NCBI GenBank assembly: GCA_022705325.1
Contig: JAKJER010000024.1
Location: forward strand, 1 to 64,000
Direction of reading: 5' to 3'
Origin: Planctomycetota bacterium
Lineage (GTDB): Bacteria; Planctomycetota; Phycisphaerae; SM23-33
Length of the DNA: 64,000 bases
Positions 1 through 9,153 of the stretch are shown one piece after another (positions within the stretch are counted from its first letter, which is position 1; every line of letters begins with the position of its first letter). The position numbers and the translations under genes are program-made. The notes beneath the pieces were generated by a model, which was not told where the DNA came from, did no database searches, and saw nothing but the letters and a program-made list of their open reading frames with translations.

Positions 1-3000
1 TGGATGTCCTGGACCGACCCGCCGGTCCACACGCAGGCGTGGGCGTCGCTGGTCGGCGTGCCCGCGTAGCCCGCGATGACCGCCCCCGACGCACTGGAGC
101 CCTGGGCCCGGCTGCGCGTACCTCCCAGGCCCGCAAGCTGCTGGATCGACGTGCCGCTGATGGTGACGGCGACCTCGTTCTGCACGCTGCCGGGGGGTAC
201 GGCGTAGCCCACGATCGTCCCGCCGTCGCCCAGGTCCAGCCCGTTGACGTTGTGCCACTGGTCCGTCCCGCCGGGGAAGACCGTCGAAAAGGGCGTCAGG
301 CTCAGGCCGAAGTACGCCCCGGCCACGATGTCGCCGCCGGCGTTGATGGACCCCAGCGAGATCGACACCGCACCCAGGTCCGTGTAGCCGGGGCCGGCGT
401 TCCAGATCACGGCGTGGTCGGTCCCGCCCGCGTCGCGCGAGAGGCCGAAGATCTGCCCCGCGTCGTTGATGGCGTAGGCGGCGGAATAATCCCCCCCTGC
501 CGTGCCCAGGTCGATGAGTTGATCGTCCTGCCAGAGGAACGCGTGAGCCCCGCTGGCCGTTCCCGACACGCCCACCACCTGCCCCTGGTTGTTCAGGCCG
601 TACGCGTAGCTCCACGTGCCGCCCGGCAGGACGCCCACGTCGACCATCGTGTAGTCCAGCGACAGCGTGGAGATTCCGAATGCCGCCGCGTACGCGTCGT
701 CGCCCGCCTCGCCGGGCAAGGCGTCCAGGTCCTGGTTCATCCCTTCGCCCAGCGGGGTCTGGATGTCCGGACCGACGCACACGTTGTAGATCCCGTCGGC
801 CGTCTGCTGGGGGAAGAGGACGCGGTAGGTCTCGCCGCCCGCGTGCTGGATGGACGTGGCGGACACCGCGCCGCCCGGGCCGGTGATCGTCACGTCGTCG
901 ACGGTGAAGCTGGCCGCCGAGATCGCCTCGCTGAACGTCACGTCGACGTGGTCCACGCCCGAGGACTGCCAGCCGGTGGGCTGGTGAGAGACGACCTGAA
1001 GCGTGGAGCGGGCGATGGAAAAATCGCCCGTGTAGACGTCCTCGCCCGCCTCGCCGGCGAAACGGTCGCCGTCCTGGTTCATCCACTCGCCGGCCTGGTT
1101 GCAGATGGCCGGGCCGATGACCAGCGCGTACGTCCCCGCCTGTCGCTGCGGGTCGAAGTCGATCCGCCACGTCGTGAGGCCCTCGAGGCTCACGTCGATG
1201 ATGTCGACCCGGCCGGCCGGGCCGTACAGGCTCACGTCGGCGGGCGTGAACGTGGTCGGATCGAGCACCTGCGTGAAGGTCACGTCCACGTGCTCGACCT
1301 GCCCTTGCTCCGTCCCGGCCGGGAGGTGTTCGATGACGGCCAAGTCGCTCGCGGTCAGCTCGAACTGCCCGGCGAAGACGTCCTGGACGGCCTCACCGTT
1401 CGTGCCGTCGGCGTCCTGGTTCATGGCGTTGGACGACAGGTCCTGGATGGCGGGCCCGACGCGGAGGGCGTAGACCCCCACCTCGCTCTGGGAGGCGAAC
1501 GCGATGCGGTACGTGCTGCCCTGGAGGCGGGTGACGGAACTGGCGGCCACGGGCGAGGCGGACGGGTTCACGATGGACACGTCGGCGGGGGTGAACGTGT
1601 CGGCCTTGATCAGCTCGTTGAACGTCAGGTCGACGTAGGAGAGGCTCCCCGCGGCCGCGGTGGGCGACTGGGTGACGACGCGGGGCCCGTCGCTGTCGGA
1701 CAGGATCACCGTGAACGACTGGGCTTGGGCGGCGTTGAGGGCGCCGGTGTTGTCGGCCCACGTGCCGGCCTGGAAGTTCACCGTGACGGGCCCGACGCCC
1801 AGCGGCCCGCTTAGGGTGTAGCGATAGGTGTTGCCTCCGATGGCGACGGGGGCGGTGTTGGCGGTCGCGCCCGCGGCGCCGGCCCCGGTGAGGGTGAACT
1901 CGGCGGCGGCGTCGGTGATGCTGGCGGCGTTCAACCCGGCGCCGCTGTGGTCGAAGTAGGTGACCTCGATGAGTCCCTTGCCGCCCGATCCCGCGTTGAC
2001 GACGGCCAGCGGAAGGCTCGACCCGTCAGGCGGCAGGGCGAGTTCCGCGGTGGGCGTGGGGGCCAGCGAGACGGCGAACGTGCCCAGGCTGCCCCCGGCC
2101 ACGCCGTTGCCTGCGATGTCGCGGACCTCCCCCGCCGCCAGCATGACGCTGTAGAGGCCGTTGTCGCCCGCGTCCCAGCTCCCGCCGGGGGCGGTCACGC
2201 GGTAGGTCGCCGTGCGGACCTTGCCGTCGCTGCCCACGTCCACGCCCACCAGCACGGTGGCCCTGTTGAAGCCGCCCGGGCCCGTGACGCGGATGTCGAT
2301 GTCGTCCAGCGTGGAGACGTCCACCGCCACCGCGTCGCTGTAGGTGACGCTGAACGTGTGGCTGTCGCCCCCGGCGATGGTGACGTTCGCCGCGGTCAGC
2401 ACCGCCGACGGGCCCTGGTGATCGGGCGTGAGCAGGAACGCGTGCTCGTTGGCCGAGCCCGAGACGTACCCCCCGCCGACAATCTGCCCTTCGTCGTTGA
2501 TGTCGTAGGCGCATTCCAGCCACCAGGGCGAGTCGGGCCCCAGCAGGCCGTTCAGGTCGTACATCTGCCCGGCGTCGTACACGAACGCCCGCGTCTCGGA
2601 CAGGCTGGCCGACGAGCCCACGATCTGTCCGTCGTTGTTGACCGCCCAGGCGGTGGAGCGGATGTCGTCGTCGAGCGTGCCCAGGTCCGTCATGCCCCCT
2701 TGGGCGCTCCATCGGAACGCGGTGTACCGCTGGCCCACGCCGGTGTGATGCCACCCCACGGCCACGTCGTAGTCGTTGACGCCCAGGGCCTCCCCGTGCC
2801 CCGACAGGCTGGGTGTGAGGTCGGTGGGAACGTTCCACTTCCAGATCGTGGGGTGATAGTAGCCCGAGGCCGCCTGGAGCTTGCCCGCGATGGTGCCCAC
2901 CTCGTTGACCGCCAGGGCGGTCCCCTTGTCCAGTTCCAGCAGCAGCGAGCCGTGGACGGCGTCCCAGATGAACGGGTAGGAGTTGCCCGACGAGTCGGTG

Positions 3001-3434
3001 GTGTAGCCGACGACCAGCCCGCTGTCGTTGACTCCGCGGGCCAGGGACGTGTAGCCCGCCAGCACCGGGGGAATCTCCTGAAGCGAGGAGTTGTACAGGA
3101 ACCCGCGGTTGCCCCCGGCGGCGTCGTGGTCCATCCGCCCGACGATCCGGCCCTCGCCGCTGATGTCGTAGGCGGCGCTGGTGTCGCCGTACGTGGCGGT
3201 GGGCAGGGCGGTCATCGAGCCGCTTTCCCACACGAACGCCCGGCCGTCCCCCGAGGCCAGCGCGGCATAGCCGATCACCAGGCCGTCGTCGTTGAGACCC
3301 AGTGCCCGAGAGTAGTCGCCTCCCAGCGTGCCCAGGTCCGTTACGGCGTAATACGTAGCCAATAACAGTCGCGGCTCCAGCTCCTGGAACGACACGAGAC
3401 GGAAGCTGCCGGCGATCGGCGCGTCTGGCTTCAT
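1..3434 (-). CDS. Large LEPR-XLL surface protein with HAF and Ig-like repeats (3' end off window)
   Basis: The frame is open from the ATG at 3434 to the left edge (1144 codons), so the C-terminus is missing. An AAGGAG ribosome binding site lies 7 nt before the start. Residues 19-26 read LEPRLLLA, the LEPR-XLL motif found near the N-terminus of very large exported planctomycete proteins. Residues from about 28 to 340 are HAF-type repeats with recurring units such as 'DLGTLGGDYS', 'GLNDDGLVIGYA' and 'AFVWESG'. The middle third holds three or four bacterial Ig-like units built on 'VDVTFSEAI...FTPADV' and 'MNQDADG', and HAF repeats resume near the end. It is probably exported and surface-attached or secreted. 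No enzymatic domain is visible. The function is unknown; adhesion or envelope structure is a guess. Confidence 0.85.
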   Translation of the reverse strand, partial: MKPDAPIAGSFRLVSFQELEPRLLLATYYAVTDLGTLGGDYSRALGLNDDGLVIGYAALASGDGRAFVWESGSMTALPTATYGDTSAAYDISGEGRIVGRMDHDAAGGNRGFLYNSSLQEIPPVLAGYTSLARGVNDSGLVVGYTTDSSGNSYPFIWDAVHGSLLLELDKGTALAVNEVGTIAGKLQAASGYYHPTIWKWNVPTDLTPSLSGHGEALGVNDYDVAVGWHHTGVGQRYTAFRWSAQGGMTDLGTLDDDIRSTAWAVNNDGQIVGSSASLSETRAFVYDAGQMYDLNGLLGPDSPWWLECAYDINDEGQIVGGGYVSGSANEHAFLLTPDHQGPSAVLTAANVTIAGGDSHTFSVTYSDAVAVDVSTLDDIDIRVTGPGGFNRATVLVGVDVGSDGKVRTATYRVTAPGGSWDAGDNGLYSVMLAAGEVRDIAGNGVAGGSLGTFAVSLAPTPTAELALPPDGSSLPLAVVNAGSGGKGLIEVTYFDHSGAGLNAASITDAAAEFTLTGAGAAGATANTAPVAIGGNTYRYTLSGPLGVGPVTVNFQAGTWADNTGALNAAQAQSFTVILSDSDGPRVVTQSPTAAAGSLSYVDLTFNELIKADTFTPADVSIVNPSASPVAASSVTRLQGSTYRIAFASQSEVGVYALRVGPAIQDLSSNAMNQDADGTNGEAVQDVFAGQFELTASDLAVIEHLPAGTEQGQVEHVDVTFTQVLDPTTFTPADVSLYGPAGRVDIIDVSLEGLTTWRIDFDPQRQAGTYALVIGPAICNQAGEWMNQDGDRFAGEAGEDVYTGDFSIARSTLQVVSHQPTGWQSSGVDHVDVTFSEAISAASFTVDDVTITGPGGAVSATSIQHAGGETYRVLFPQQTADGIYNVCVGPDIQTPLGEGMNQDLDALPGEAGDDAYAAAFGISTLSLDYTMVDVGVLPGGTWSYAYGLNNQGQVVGVSGTASGAHAFLWQDDQLIDLGTAGGDYSAAYAINDAGQIFGLSRDAGGTDHAVIWNAGPGYTDLGAVSISLGSINAGGDIVAGAYFGLSLTPFSTVFPGGTDQWHNVNGLDLGDGGTIVGYAVPPGSVQNEVAVTISGTSIQQLAGLGGTRSRAQGSSASGAVIAGYAGTPTSDAHACVWTGGSVQDI

Positions 3435-3704
3435 GGCTGGCTCCTTTGGCCACCGGGCCGCCGAAAACGAAATGATCGGCATGGCAGCAGAGCCACCTTC
3501 ACCCTGCCCGGCCCTACCGGCCCGCGTATATGATTATGCCGTATTCTTCACCGACCGACCGGCGTCCAGCAAGCCCCAAACGCACATTTCGCGCAAATTC
3601 CTGCACGAGTACGGGTGTGGGGGCCAAAGGAAGATCGCCGGGAGAGTCTGTCCCGCAGGCGCAGGGAGAACGGGTTCACTCAGGAGCGGACAGCCGCGGC
3701 CGGG

Positions 3705-3872
3705 TCAGCTTGCCTGGGCGGCCAGGGGCAGGGATTGTCGGCGCAGGGTCGGGGGCATGGTGACCTTGCTGCCGCACGCCGCACAGCGGACGCGGTGCCA
3801 GTTGGGTTGGCGTGGGATGGCCAGGATCACGCGGCAATTCGGGTTCGGGCAACGGTGCTTAACGCACTCCAT
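3705..3872 (-). CDS. Small zinc-ribbon protein
   Basis: This 55-residue protein starts at the ATG at 3872, where a GAGGA ribosome binding site sits 4 nt upstream. A longer in-frame start at 3965 is possible but lacks that support. Two cysteine pairs, 'CPNPNC' and 'CAAC', are spaced like a zinc ribbon or rubredoxin-like knuckle. The tail is basic and alanine-rich. It stands alone upstream of the LEPR-XLL gene on the same strand. No partner can be named. A similar-sized zinc-ribbon protein is encoded at 51236-51454. It could act in nucleic-acid or protein binding, but the sequence does not say which. Confidence 0.55.
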   Translation of the reverse strand: MECVKHRCPNPNCRVILAIPRQPNWHRVRCAACGSKVTMPPTLRRQSLPLAAQAS

Positions 3873-4033
3873 ACGGTCCTCGCTGGATAGGAACCTCCCG
3901 GCCACGCCCGCACGGGCAAGGCGGCGTCCAGCGAAACCGTACGATTCAGTCGCCCCCGCGGGCAAGCTCGCCCGCTGAACATCTTATCTCTGCGCCCCTG
4001 CGTGCGGCGTAACTCGCAACCGACGCGCCGCGC

Positions 4034-5266
4034 CTACAGGTTGTCCAGCATGTGTCCCAGCTTGGTCTTCTTGGTGCGGAGGTACTCGCGGTTGCCGTCG
4101 CAGGGAGGGATCTCCACGGGCACGCGCTCGACGATCCGCAGCCCGAACCCCTCCAGCCCGTAGATCTTCCGCGGGTTGTTGGTCATGATCCGCAACTGGG
4201 TGAGCCCCAGGTCCCGCAGGATCTGGTTGCCGATGCCGTAGTCGCGCCGGTCGGCCTCGAAGCCCAGGTGCACGTTGGCCTCGACGGTGTCCATCCCCTG
4301 TTCGATCTGGAGCTTGTAGGCCCGCAGCTTGTTGATCAGCCCGATCCCGCGCCCTTCCTGGCGGACGTAGATGACCGCGCCCTTGCCCGCGTCGGCCACC
4401 GCCTTGAGGGCGGTGTGGAGTTGCGGTCCGCAGTCGCAGCGCAGGCTGCCCAGCACGTCGCCGGTCAGGCACTCGCTGTGCACGCGGACCAGCACGGGTT
4501 CCTCGTGGAGGACGGGCTTGCCGTCCTTGTCCAGCGTGCCCACCCCGCCCATGCACAGCGCCAGGTGCGGCTCGGGATCCACCACGCTGGTGTAGGCAAT
4601 CAGGCGGAACGTGCCGTACTCCAGCGGCAGGTCGATCTCCACCGCCCGCTCGATCAGCCGCTCGCTCCGCAGGCGGTAGCGGATCAGCTCGGCCACGCTG
4701 ATCATCTTGATCTGGTGCTCGCCGCAGAACCGCTCCAGGTCCTCTCGCCTGGCCATCGTGCCGTCATCGTTCATGATCTCGCAGATCACGCCCATGGGCT
4801 TGAGCCCCGCCAGTCGGGCCAGGTCGACGGCGCCCTCGGTCTGCCCGGCCCGCACGAGCACCCCGCCGTCGCGGGCCCGCAGCGGGAAGATGTGCCCCGG
4901 GCGGGCCAGGTCGCCCGGCTTGGCGTCGTCGCGACAGGCCACCTGGATGGTCCTTGCCCGGTCGGCGGCCGAGATGCCCGTGGTCACCCCGGTGGCCGCG
5001 TCCACGCTGACGGTGAACGCCGTCGCGAAGCGGGCGGTGTTCTCCTGGGTCTGCGGGTAGAGGGCCAACTGGTCGGCCCGGGCGTTGCTCATGGGCATGC
5101 AGATCAGCCCGCGCGCGTGCTTGGCCATGAAGTTGATGGTCTCGGGCGTGACCAGCTCGGCGGCGCAGGTCAGGTCGCCCTCGTTCTCGCGGGACTCGTC
5201 GTCCGTCAACACGATCATCTTGCCCGCGCGAAAGTCGTCCAGGATTTCGTCGATGCTTGCGTTCAT
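4034..5266 (-). CDS. ribBA: Bifunctional 3,4-dihydroxy-2-butanone-4-phosphate synthase / GTP cyclohydrolase II
   Basis: The 410-residue protein makes both precursors of the riboflavin ring system, from ribulose 5-phosphate and GTP. Residues 5-205 are the DHBP synthase half, with 'RENEGDL' (26-32), 'TGISAADRA' and the 'RPGHIFPL...GQTEGAVDL' block. The GTP cyclohydrolase II half follows, with the zinc cysteines in 'HSECLTG...LRCDCG' and the 'EGRGIGL' motif. The ATG at 5266 starts the conserved N-terminus and has AGAGG about 9 nt upstream; an upstream in-frame extension looks untranslated. It lies 37 bp downstream of the phosphatidyltransferase gene, so the two are probably co-transcribed. No FMN riboswitch was recognised upstream, and no other rib gene is nearby. 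Confidence 0.95.
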   Translation of the reverse strand: MNASIDEILDDFRAGKMIVLTDDESRENEGDLTCAAELVTPETINFMAKHARGLICMPMSNARADQLALYPQTQENTARFATAFTVSVDAATGVTTGISAADRARTIQVACRDDAKPGDLARPGHIFPLRARDGGVLVRAGQTEGAVDLARLAGLKPMGVICEIMNDDGTMARREDLERFCGEHQIKMISVAELIRYRLRSERLIERAVEIDLPLEYGTFRLIAYTSVVDPEPHLALCMGGVGTLDKDGKPVLHEEPVLVRVHSECLTGDVLGSLRCDCGPQLHTALKAVADAGKGAVIYVRQEGRGIGLINKLRAYKLQIEQGMDTVEANVHLGFEADRRDYGIGNQILRDLGLTQLRIMTNNPRKIYGLEGFGLRIVERVPVEIPPCDGNREYLRTKKTKLGHMLDNL

Positions 5267-5303
5267 GTTTCTTGGCCTCTGCCGGGCGGCTTGCCTTCGC
5301 CGC

Positions 5304-5981
5304 TCACCGGCCGGGCGGTCCGTCCAGCGGCTGTTGCCCTTCGTGCACAAAGCTGAGCCCCAGCCTAGTATAACTGATGATGGCGGCCAGGCAAAAGGCC
5401 GTCACAATCCATTCCATCGCCCTCGCCAGGCTGCCGCCCAGCCCGTTGGCCAGGCGGTCCAGGTCCGGGCTGAGCAGCACCGCCAGCACCATGACGATCT
5501 GGGCGAAGGTCAGGGCCTTGCCCCACCCCGTCGGATGGACGCGGAACTGCCCGGTCACCATGTGGACGATCACGAACCCGCCGATCACCCACAGGTCCTT
5601 GCCCACCACCGCCACCACCACGTAGCCGGGCAGGCGGGCGCCCGCCACGGCCGTCGCCGGCAGGGTCAGCGCGAGGCTGGCCGAGATGATCAACACCTTG
5701 TCGGCCAGCGGGTCCAGGATGGCGCCCAGGCGCGTCCGGAGGTTCAGTCGCCGGGCCAGCAGGCCGTCCAGGAAGTCGCTCGCGCCAATCACGATCAACA
5801 CGCCCAGGGCCGCGTGACGGGCCCAGGGCCACTGGTCCTGCTGCATCAGCAGCAGCAGGAAGCAAGGCACCAGCAGCAGTCGCAGCAGGCTGATGCGATT
5901 GGGCCAGTTGAGCATCCGCCAGGTCATCAGCTTCTGGCCGGCGGGGCGTGGTCGGGCGGGTTGTTCGCTCTGGCGGTCCAT
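5304..5981 (-). CDS. pgsA: CDP-alcohol phosphatidyltransferase (phosphatidylglycerophosphate synthase-like)
   Basis: This 225-residue integral membrane enzyme carries the complete CDP-alcohol phosphatidyltransferase signature: D69, D72-G73, A76-R77, G86, D90 and D94, with the canonical spacing. It would transfer a phosphatidyl group from CDP-diacylglycerol to an alcohol, most likely glycerol 3-phosphate. Several hydrophobic segments flank the active-site loop. The ATG at 5981 is chosen because GAGAGGA lies 6 nt upstream. An alternative start at 6008 adds nine residues. It sits between a small membrane protein gene and ribBA on the same strand. The family is sure. The exact alcohol acceptor is inferred from size and general similarity, so the symbol is tentative. 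Confidence 0.85.
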   Translation of the reverse strand: MDRQSEQPARPRPAGQKLMTWRMLNWPNRISLLRLLLVPCFLLLLMQQDQWPWARHAALGVLIVIGASDFLDGLLARRLNLRTRLGAILDPLADKVLIISASLALTLPATAVAGARLPGYVVVAVVGKDLWVIGGFVIVHMVTGQFRVHPTGWGKALTFAQIVMVLAVLLSPDLDRLANGLGGSLARAMEWIVTAFCLAAIISYTRLGLSFVHEGQQPLDGPPGR

Positions 5982-6067
5982 GCGCGATCCTCTCGCCACA
6001 GATGTCAACGAGCGGACAAGGAGTTTCTTAGCCCCGCCGTCAAGTCAATCCGCCGCGCGAACCCGGA

Positions 6068-6658
6068 CTATTGGTCTTCCTGGGCTTCCTGGGCGGCGCG
6101 GTTCTCGGCTCGTTTGGCCTTGAGCTTGGCCTGCTTGACCTCGATGTGGAACAGGAACGCGCCCAGGAACAGGACGGCGCCGACCAGGTAGGCCGCGACC
6201 ACCAGCCAGGGGGCGAAGGGGCTCTCCATCAGGCCCATCGGGTATTCGCTGGGCTCCTTGGGCAGATTGACCAGGACGACGGTGGCCATCACGAACAGGA
6301 TGGCCCCCACCACCAGCAGCAGGGGGATTGCGACCTGGCGGAAGTGATGCCCGTGCTGCTGCTGGGCCTTTCGCTGGAGTTGAGCGGCGCGGGCCTTCTT
6401 GGCTGCCGGCGAGATCGAGGCCGAGCCCGCCAGGTCCGGGATGGCCGGCACGACCGCCTGCGGGTCCGACGCCGCGGGCGCAGGCGCCGACAGCAGCGCC
6501 GCGAACGGATCACCCGGGTCCGCCGGCGCCGCCGGGGGATCACCGGCCTCCGCGGGCGGGGTCTGCGGCGCGTCCTGCCCGGCCAGCGGGGCCGGGCCGC
6601 CCGAGGCCAGCGATGCCAGTGCGTCCGCGTTCATCGACCGTTTATCTTCTTGAGCCAT
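6068..6658 (-). CDS. Two-helix membrane protein, unknown function
   Basis: The 196-residue protein starts at 6658, where GAGGAAGG provides a strong ribosome binding site. Its first half is low-complexity and rich in Ala and Pro. It is followed by a basic stretch with 'KAQQQHGHH', then two transmembrane helices ('VAIPLLLVVGAILFVMATVV' and 'WLVVAAYLVGAVLFLGAFLF'). The tail is charged and probably a short coiled coil. Both ends are likely cytoplasmic. It leads a minus-strand set with pgsA and ribBA and is divergent from the MEMO gene, with 84 bp between their starts. I do not recognise a family. The codon use and membrane segments make it a real gene. Confidence 0.7.
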   Translation of the reverse strand: MAQEDKRSMNADALASLASGGPAPLAGQDAPQTPPAEAGDPPAAPADPGDPFAALLSAPAPAASDPQAVVPAIPDLAGSASISPAAKKARAAQLQRKAQQQHGHHFRQVAIPLLLVVGAILFVMATVVLVNLPKEPSEYPMGLMESPFAPWLVVAAYLVGAVLFLGAFLFHIEVKQAKLKAKRAENRAAQEAQEDQ

Positions 6659-6742
6659 GGCCTTCCTCGTGAAACAATAAGGTGCGCCCATACTACCTTT
6701 GATCGGCCGGATTGGCTACAGCATTTTACAGCAGGTGCCCGC

Positions 6743-7627
6743 ATGAACATCCGCCAGCCTGTCTATGCCCGCGATTTCGAGGGGTTCTACGAGGCCTCCC
6801 CCACTTCCTGCCGCCACCACGTCCAGAAGCTCCTGGACGCCGCCGAACTGCCCGACGACCTGCCCGAGCGGCTCTGCGGCGGATTGGTGCCCCACGCGGG
6901 ATGGGTGTACTCGGGCCGGCTGGCGGCCATGACCTTCAAGGCACTGGCCCGCCAAGGCGACGTGGGCACGGTGGTGCTGTTCGGGGCAGTCCACCACCCC
7001 GGCGTGCGGGCGGGGGAAGTGTATGATTCGGGCGTCTGGCAAAGCCCGCTGGGGGAAGTCGCCATCGACGAGGAGCTGGCCGCGGCCGTATTGCAGGCCG
7101 ACGAGTCCCTTCGGGTCAACCCCCGGGCCCACAACCAGGAGCATTCCATCGAGGTGCAGATCCCGCTGGTGCAGATGGCCTGCGCGGGGGCGAAGGTCCT
7201 GCCCATCGCGGTCCCGCCGGCCGACCTGGCGGTCCGCGTGGGTCAGGCTGTCGGACGGGTGATCGCGGAACGCTTCCCCCGGGCCGTCGTGGTCGGAAGC
7301 ACCGACCTGACCCACCACGGCGGGGGGCGCTTCCCCGCCCCCGGCGGGCGGGGCGAGCAGGGCGTCCGCTGGACGGTCGCCAACGACCGCCGCATGATCG
7401 ACCTGGTCGAGGCCATGCAGGCCGAGAGAATCGTCCCCGAGGCCCACGAGCGGATGAACGCCTGCGGCGCCGGCGCGATCGCCGCCACCATCGCCGCCGC
7501 CGCCCAGATGGGCGCCCGCAAGGGCATCCTCCTCGAATACACCAACTGCCACGAGGTGCTCCAGCACCTCTACCCCGGACAGACCGACGACACCACCATC
7601 GGCTACGCGTCCGTGGTCTTCGCCTAG
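6743..7627 (+). CDS. MEMO family protein (AmmeMemoRadiSam system protein B)
   Basis: This 294-residue protein matches the MEMO1 family, a fold related to class III dioxygenases. The likely metal-site residues are present: H51 in 'VPHAGWVYSG', H84/H85 in 'FGAVHHPG', H134 in 'EHSIEVQIP', and C241 in 'NACGAG'. The ATG at 6743 begins the family's usual N-terminus; the frame runs further upstream but reads as noise. In many bacteria this protein is encoded with an AMMECR1-domain protein and a radical SAM protein. Neither is visible here, so it is an orphan in this window. The biochemical role in bacteria is poorly defined. It converges on the malic enzyme gene, with a shared terminator between them. 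Confidence 0.88.
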   Translation: MNIRQPVYARDFEGFYEASPTSCRHHVQKLLDAAELPDDLPERLCGGLVPHAGWVYSGRLAAMTFKALARQGDVGTVVLFGAVHHPGVRAGEVYDSGVWQSPLGEVAIDEELAAAVLQADESLRVNPRAHNQEHSIEVQIPLVQMACAGAKVLPIAVPPADLAVRVGQAVGRVIAERFPRAVVVGSTDLTHHGGGRFPAPGGRGEQGVRWTVANDRRMIDLVEAMQAERIVPEAHERMNACGAGAIAATIAAAAQMGARKGILLEYTNCHEVLQHLYPGQTDDTTIGYASVVFA

Positions 7628-7652
7628 CGGTCTCTGTAGAATCTGCGTCGAC

Positions 7653-7685
7653 GACAAAGCCCACCCCTCAGGGGTGGGCTTTGTC
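7653..7685. terminator. Bidirectional hairpin terminator between the MEMO and malic enzyme genes
   Basis: A perfect 15-bp inverted repeat (arms 7653-7667 and 7671-7685, loop tca) lies between two convergent genes. The core AAAGCCCACCCC / GGGGTGGGCTTT recurs in variant form at 18266-18292 and 51206-51234. Confidence 0.8.
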
Positions 7686-7697
7686 TTGGGTCGCTCT

Positions 7698-9083
7698 CTA
7701 CTTCGAACCATCCGCCACAGCCCGCACCGCCGCCGCCACGCCCTGGTGGGTGGCGGGGTCCATCATCTCCGGCAGCAGGTCGTCGCCGCTGACCCGGCCG
7801 GCCAGCGCGTCGGCCGCCGCCATCATCATCGGCACGGTGATGTCTTCAGCCGCGGCGTCCATCGCCCCGCGGAAGATGCCCGGATAGGCCAGGGCGTTGT
7901 TCATCATCCGCCCGTCGGCCGCGATGGCCGCCCCCGCCTCGTACGCGTCGGCGATGCTGATCTCGCTGATCGGGTTGGCCAGGGCGAAGACGATCGGGCT
8001 CTTGGCCATGCTGCGGACCATCTCCTGGCTGACGATGTTGGGCTGGCTGACGCCGATGAACAGGTCGCGTCCCCGCATGGCCGCCGCCAGGTCGCCCTGG
8101 ATGTTGTCCCTGTTGGTCCGCTCGGCCAGGGCGACCTTCTCGGCGTTCATGTTCTCCTGGCGCCCGCGATAGATGAGGCCCGCGCGGTCCACGAGGACCA
8201 CGTCGCCGATGCCGGCCAGTTGGAGCAGTTCGGTGATGGCCGTCCCCGCCGCCCCCGCGCCGCTGATCGCGCAGCTCAGGTCGCCGATCTTCCGCCCGGT
8301 CTTGCGCAGGGCGGACAGCAGCCCCGCGGTGACGATGGTGGCCGTGCCGTGCTGGTCGTCGTGCATGACGGGGATCTTCAGCCGCTTGTCCAGCTCGCGG
8401 GTAATCTTGAAGCAGGCGGGGGCGGCGACGTCTTCGATCTGCACCGCGCCGAACCCCACCGCCAACTTCTCCATGATCGAGATGAACTCGTCGGCGTCGT
8501 GGGTGTCGATGAGGACCGGCTCAGCCGACAGCTTCACGAACTCCCAGAAGATGGCGCTCTTGCCTTCCATGACGGGCAGGCCGGCCAGGCAGCCGATGTC
8601 GCCCAGGCCCAGGATGGCGGTCCCGTTGGTGGCGATGGCGACCTTGTTGGCCACGCCGGTGTACTCGCGGGCCAGCGACGGGTCGGCCTGGATGGCCTTG
8701 CACACGCGGGCCACGCCGGGAGTGTAGACGATCCGCAGGTCGGTATTGGAACGGATGGGCGTCCGCGAGCGCATCTCGCAGGAGCCGCCGCGATGGCTCT
8801 CCATGGCCAGGTCCAGCACGCCCAGCACCTTCGCCCCGGCGGCCTGAACGTCCTGGCGGACCTGGGCCATCTGCTGGTCGTTGGCGGCGAAGACCCGCAG
8901 ATCGTATACGACCGTCCGGTCGGCCTCCAGGCTGGCCAGCGCCAGCTCGCCCACGCGGGCGCCGCTCTGGCAGACAGCCGAGACAGCCTTGGCCAACGCC
9001 TCGCCCGTGTCGCCCAGGGCGACCTTCAGCGAGTAGGCCAACGGACGATGAAACCGATCCTGCAATGCCTGCAATGAACCCAT
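7698..9083 (-). CDS. NAD(P)-dependent malic enzyme with N-terminal ACT-like domain
   Basis: The 461-residue protein would oxidatively decarboxylate malate to pyruvate and CO2, supplying pyruvate and NAD(P)H. Residues 1-100 resemble a regulatory ACT domain. The malic domain follows, with Y120 in 'VYTPGVA', K175 in 'VMEGKSAIFW' and metal ligands in 'HDDQHGT' (241-247). The Rossmann domain carries 'SGAGAAGTA' (274-282) and 'ALANPI'. ACT-fused short malic enzymes are a known bacterial type, and the ACT domain suggests allosteric control by a small ligand. Cofactor preference cannot be read safely. A good vegetative promoter precedes it (see 9122-9149). It is monocistronic in this window. Confidence 0.93.
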   Translation of the reverse strand: MGSLQALQDRFHRPLAYSLKVALGDTGEALAKAVSAVCQSGARVGELALASLEADRTVVYDLRVFAANDQQMAQVRQDVQAAGAKVLGVLDLAMESHRGGSCEMRSRTPIRSNTDLRIVYTPGVARVCKAIQADPSLAREYTGVANKVAIATNGTAILGLGDIGCLAGLPVMEGKSAIFWEFVKLSAEPVLIDTHDADEFISIMEKLAVGFGAVQIEDVAAPACFKITRELDKRLKIPVMHDDQHGTATIVTAGLLSALRKTGRKIGDLSCAISGAGAAGTAITELLQLAGIGDVVLVDRAGLIYRGRQENMNAEKVALAERTNRDNIQGDLAAAMRGRDLFIGVSQPNIVSQEMVRSMAKSPIVFALANPISEISIADAYEAGAAIAADGRMMNNALAYPGIFRGAMDAAAEDITVPMMMAAADALAGRVSGDDLLPEMMDPATHQGVAAAVRAVADGSK

Positions 9084-9121
9084 GGCGGTATCCTTATTCT
9101 GTGGCGCAGCCGGAATCGGGC

Positions 9122-9149
9122 ATTATACCGGCCCGGGCGGGCGTGACAA
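9122..9149 (-). promoter_or_regulatory. Predicted sigma-70-type promoter of the malic enzyme gene
   Basis: Reading the minus strand, TTGTCA (9149-9144) is followed by a 16-nt spacer and a perfect TATAAT (9127-9122). Transcription would begin near 9115, about 32 nt before the ATG at 9083. Confidence 0.55.
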
Positions 9150-9153
9150 TCCA

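Noticed and set aside
39..1814. Plus-strand 591-codon open frame at the left edge
   Set aside because: Arginine/valine/glycine-rich without motifs. The opposite strand carries the LEPR-XLL and HAF/Ig repeats in a continuous frame.
5267..5303. FMN riboswitch before ribBA
   Set aside because: The gap to the upstream gene is only 37 bp, too short for the aptamer, and no core motif is present.
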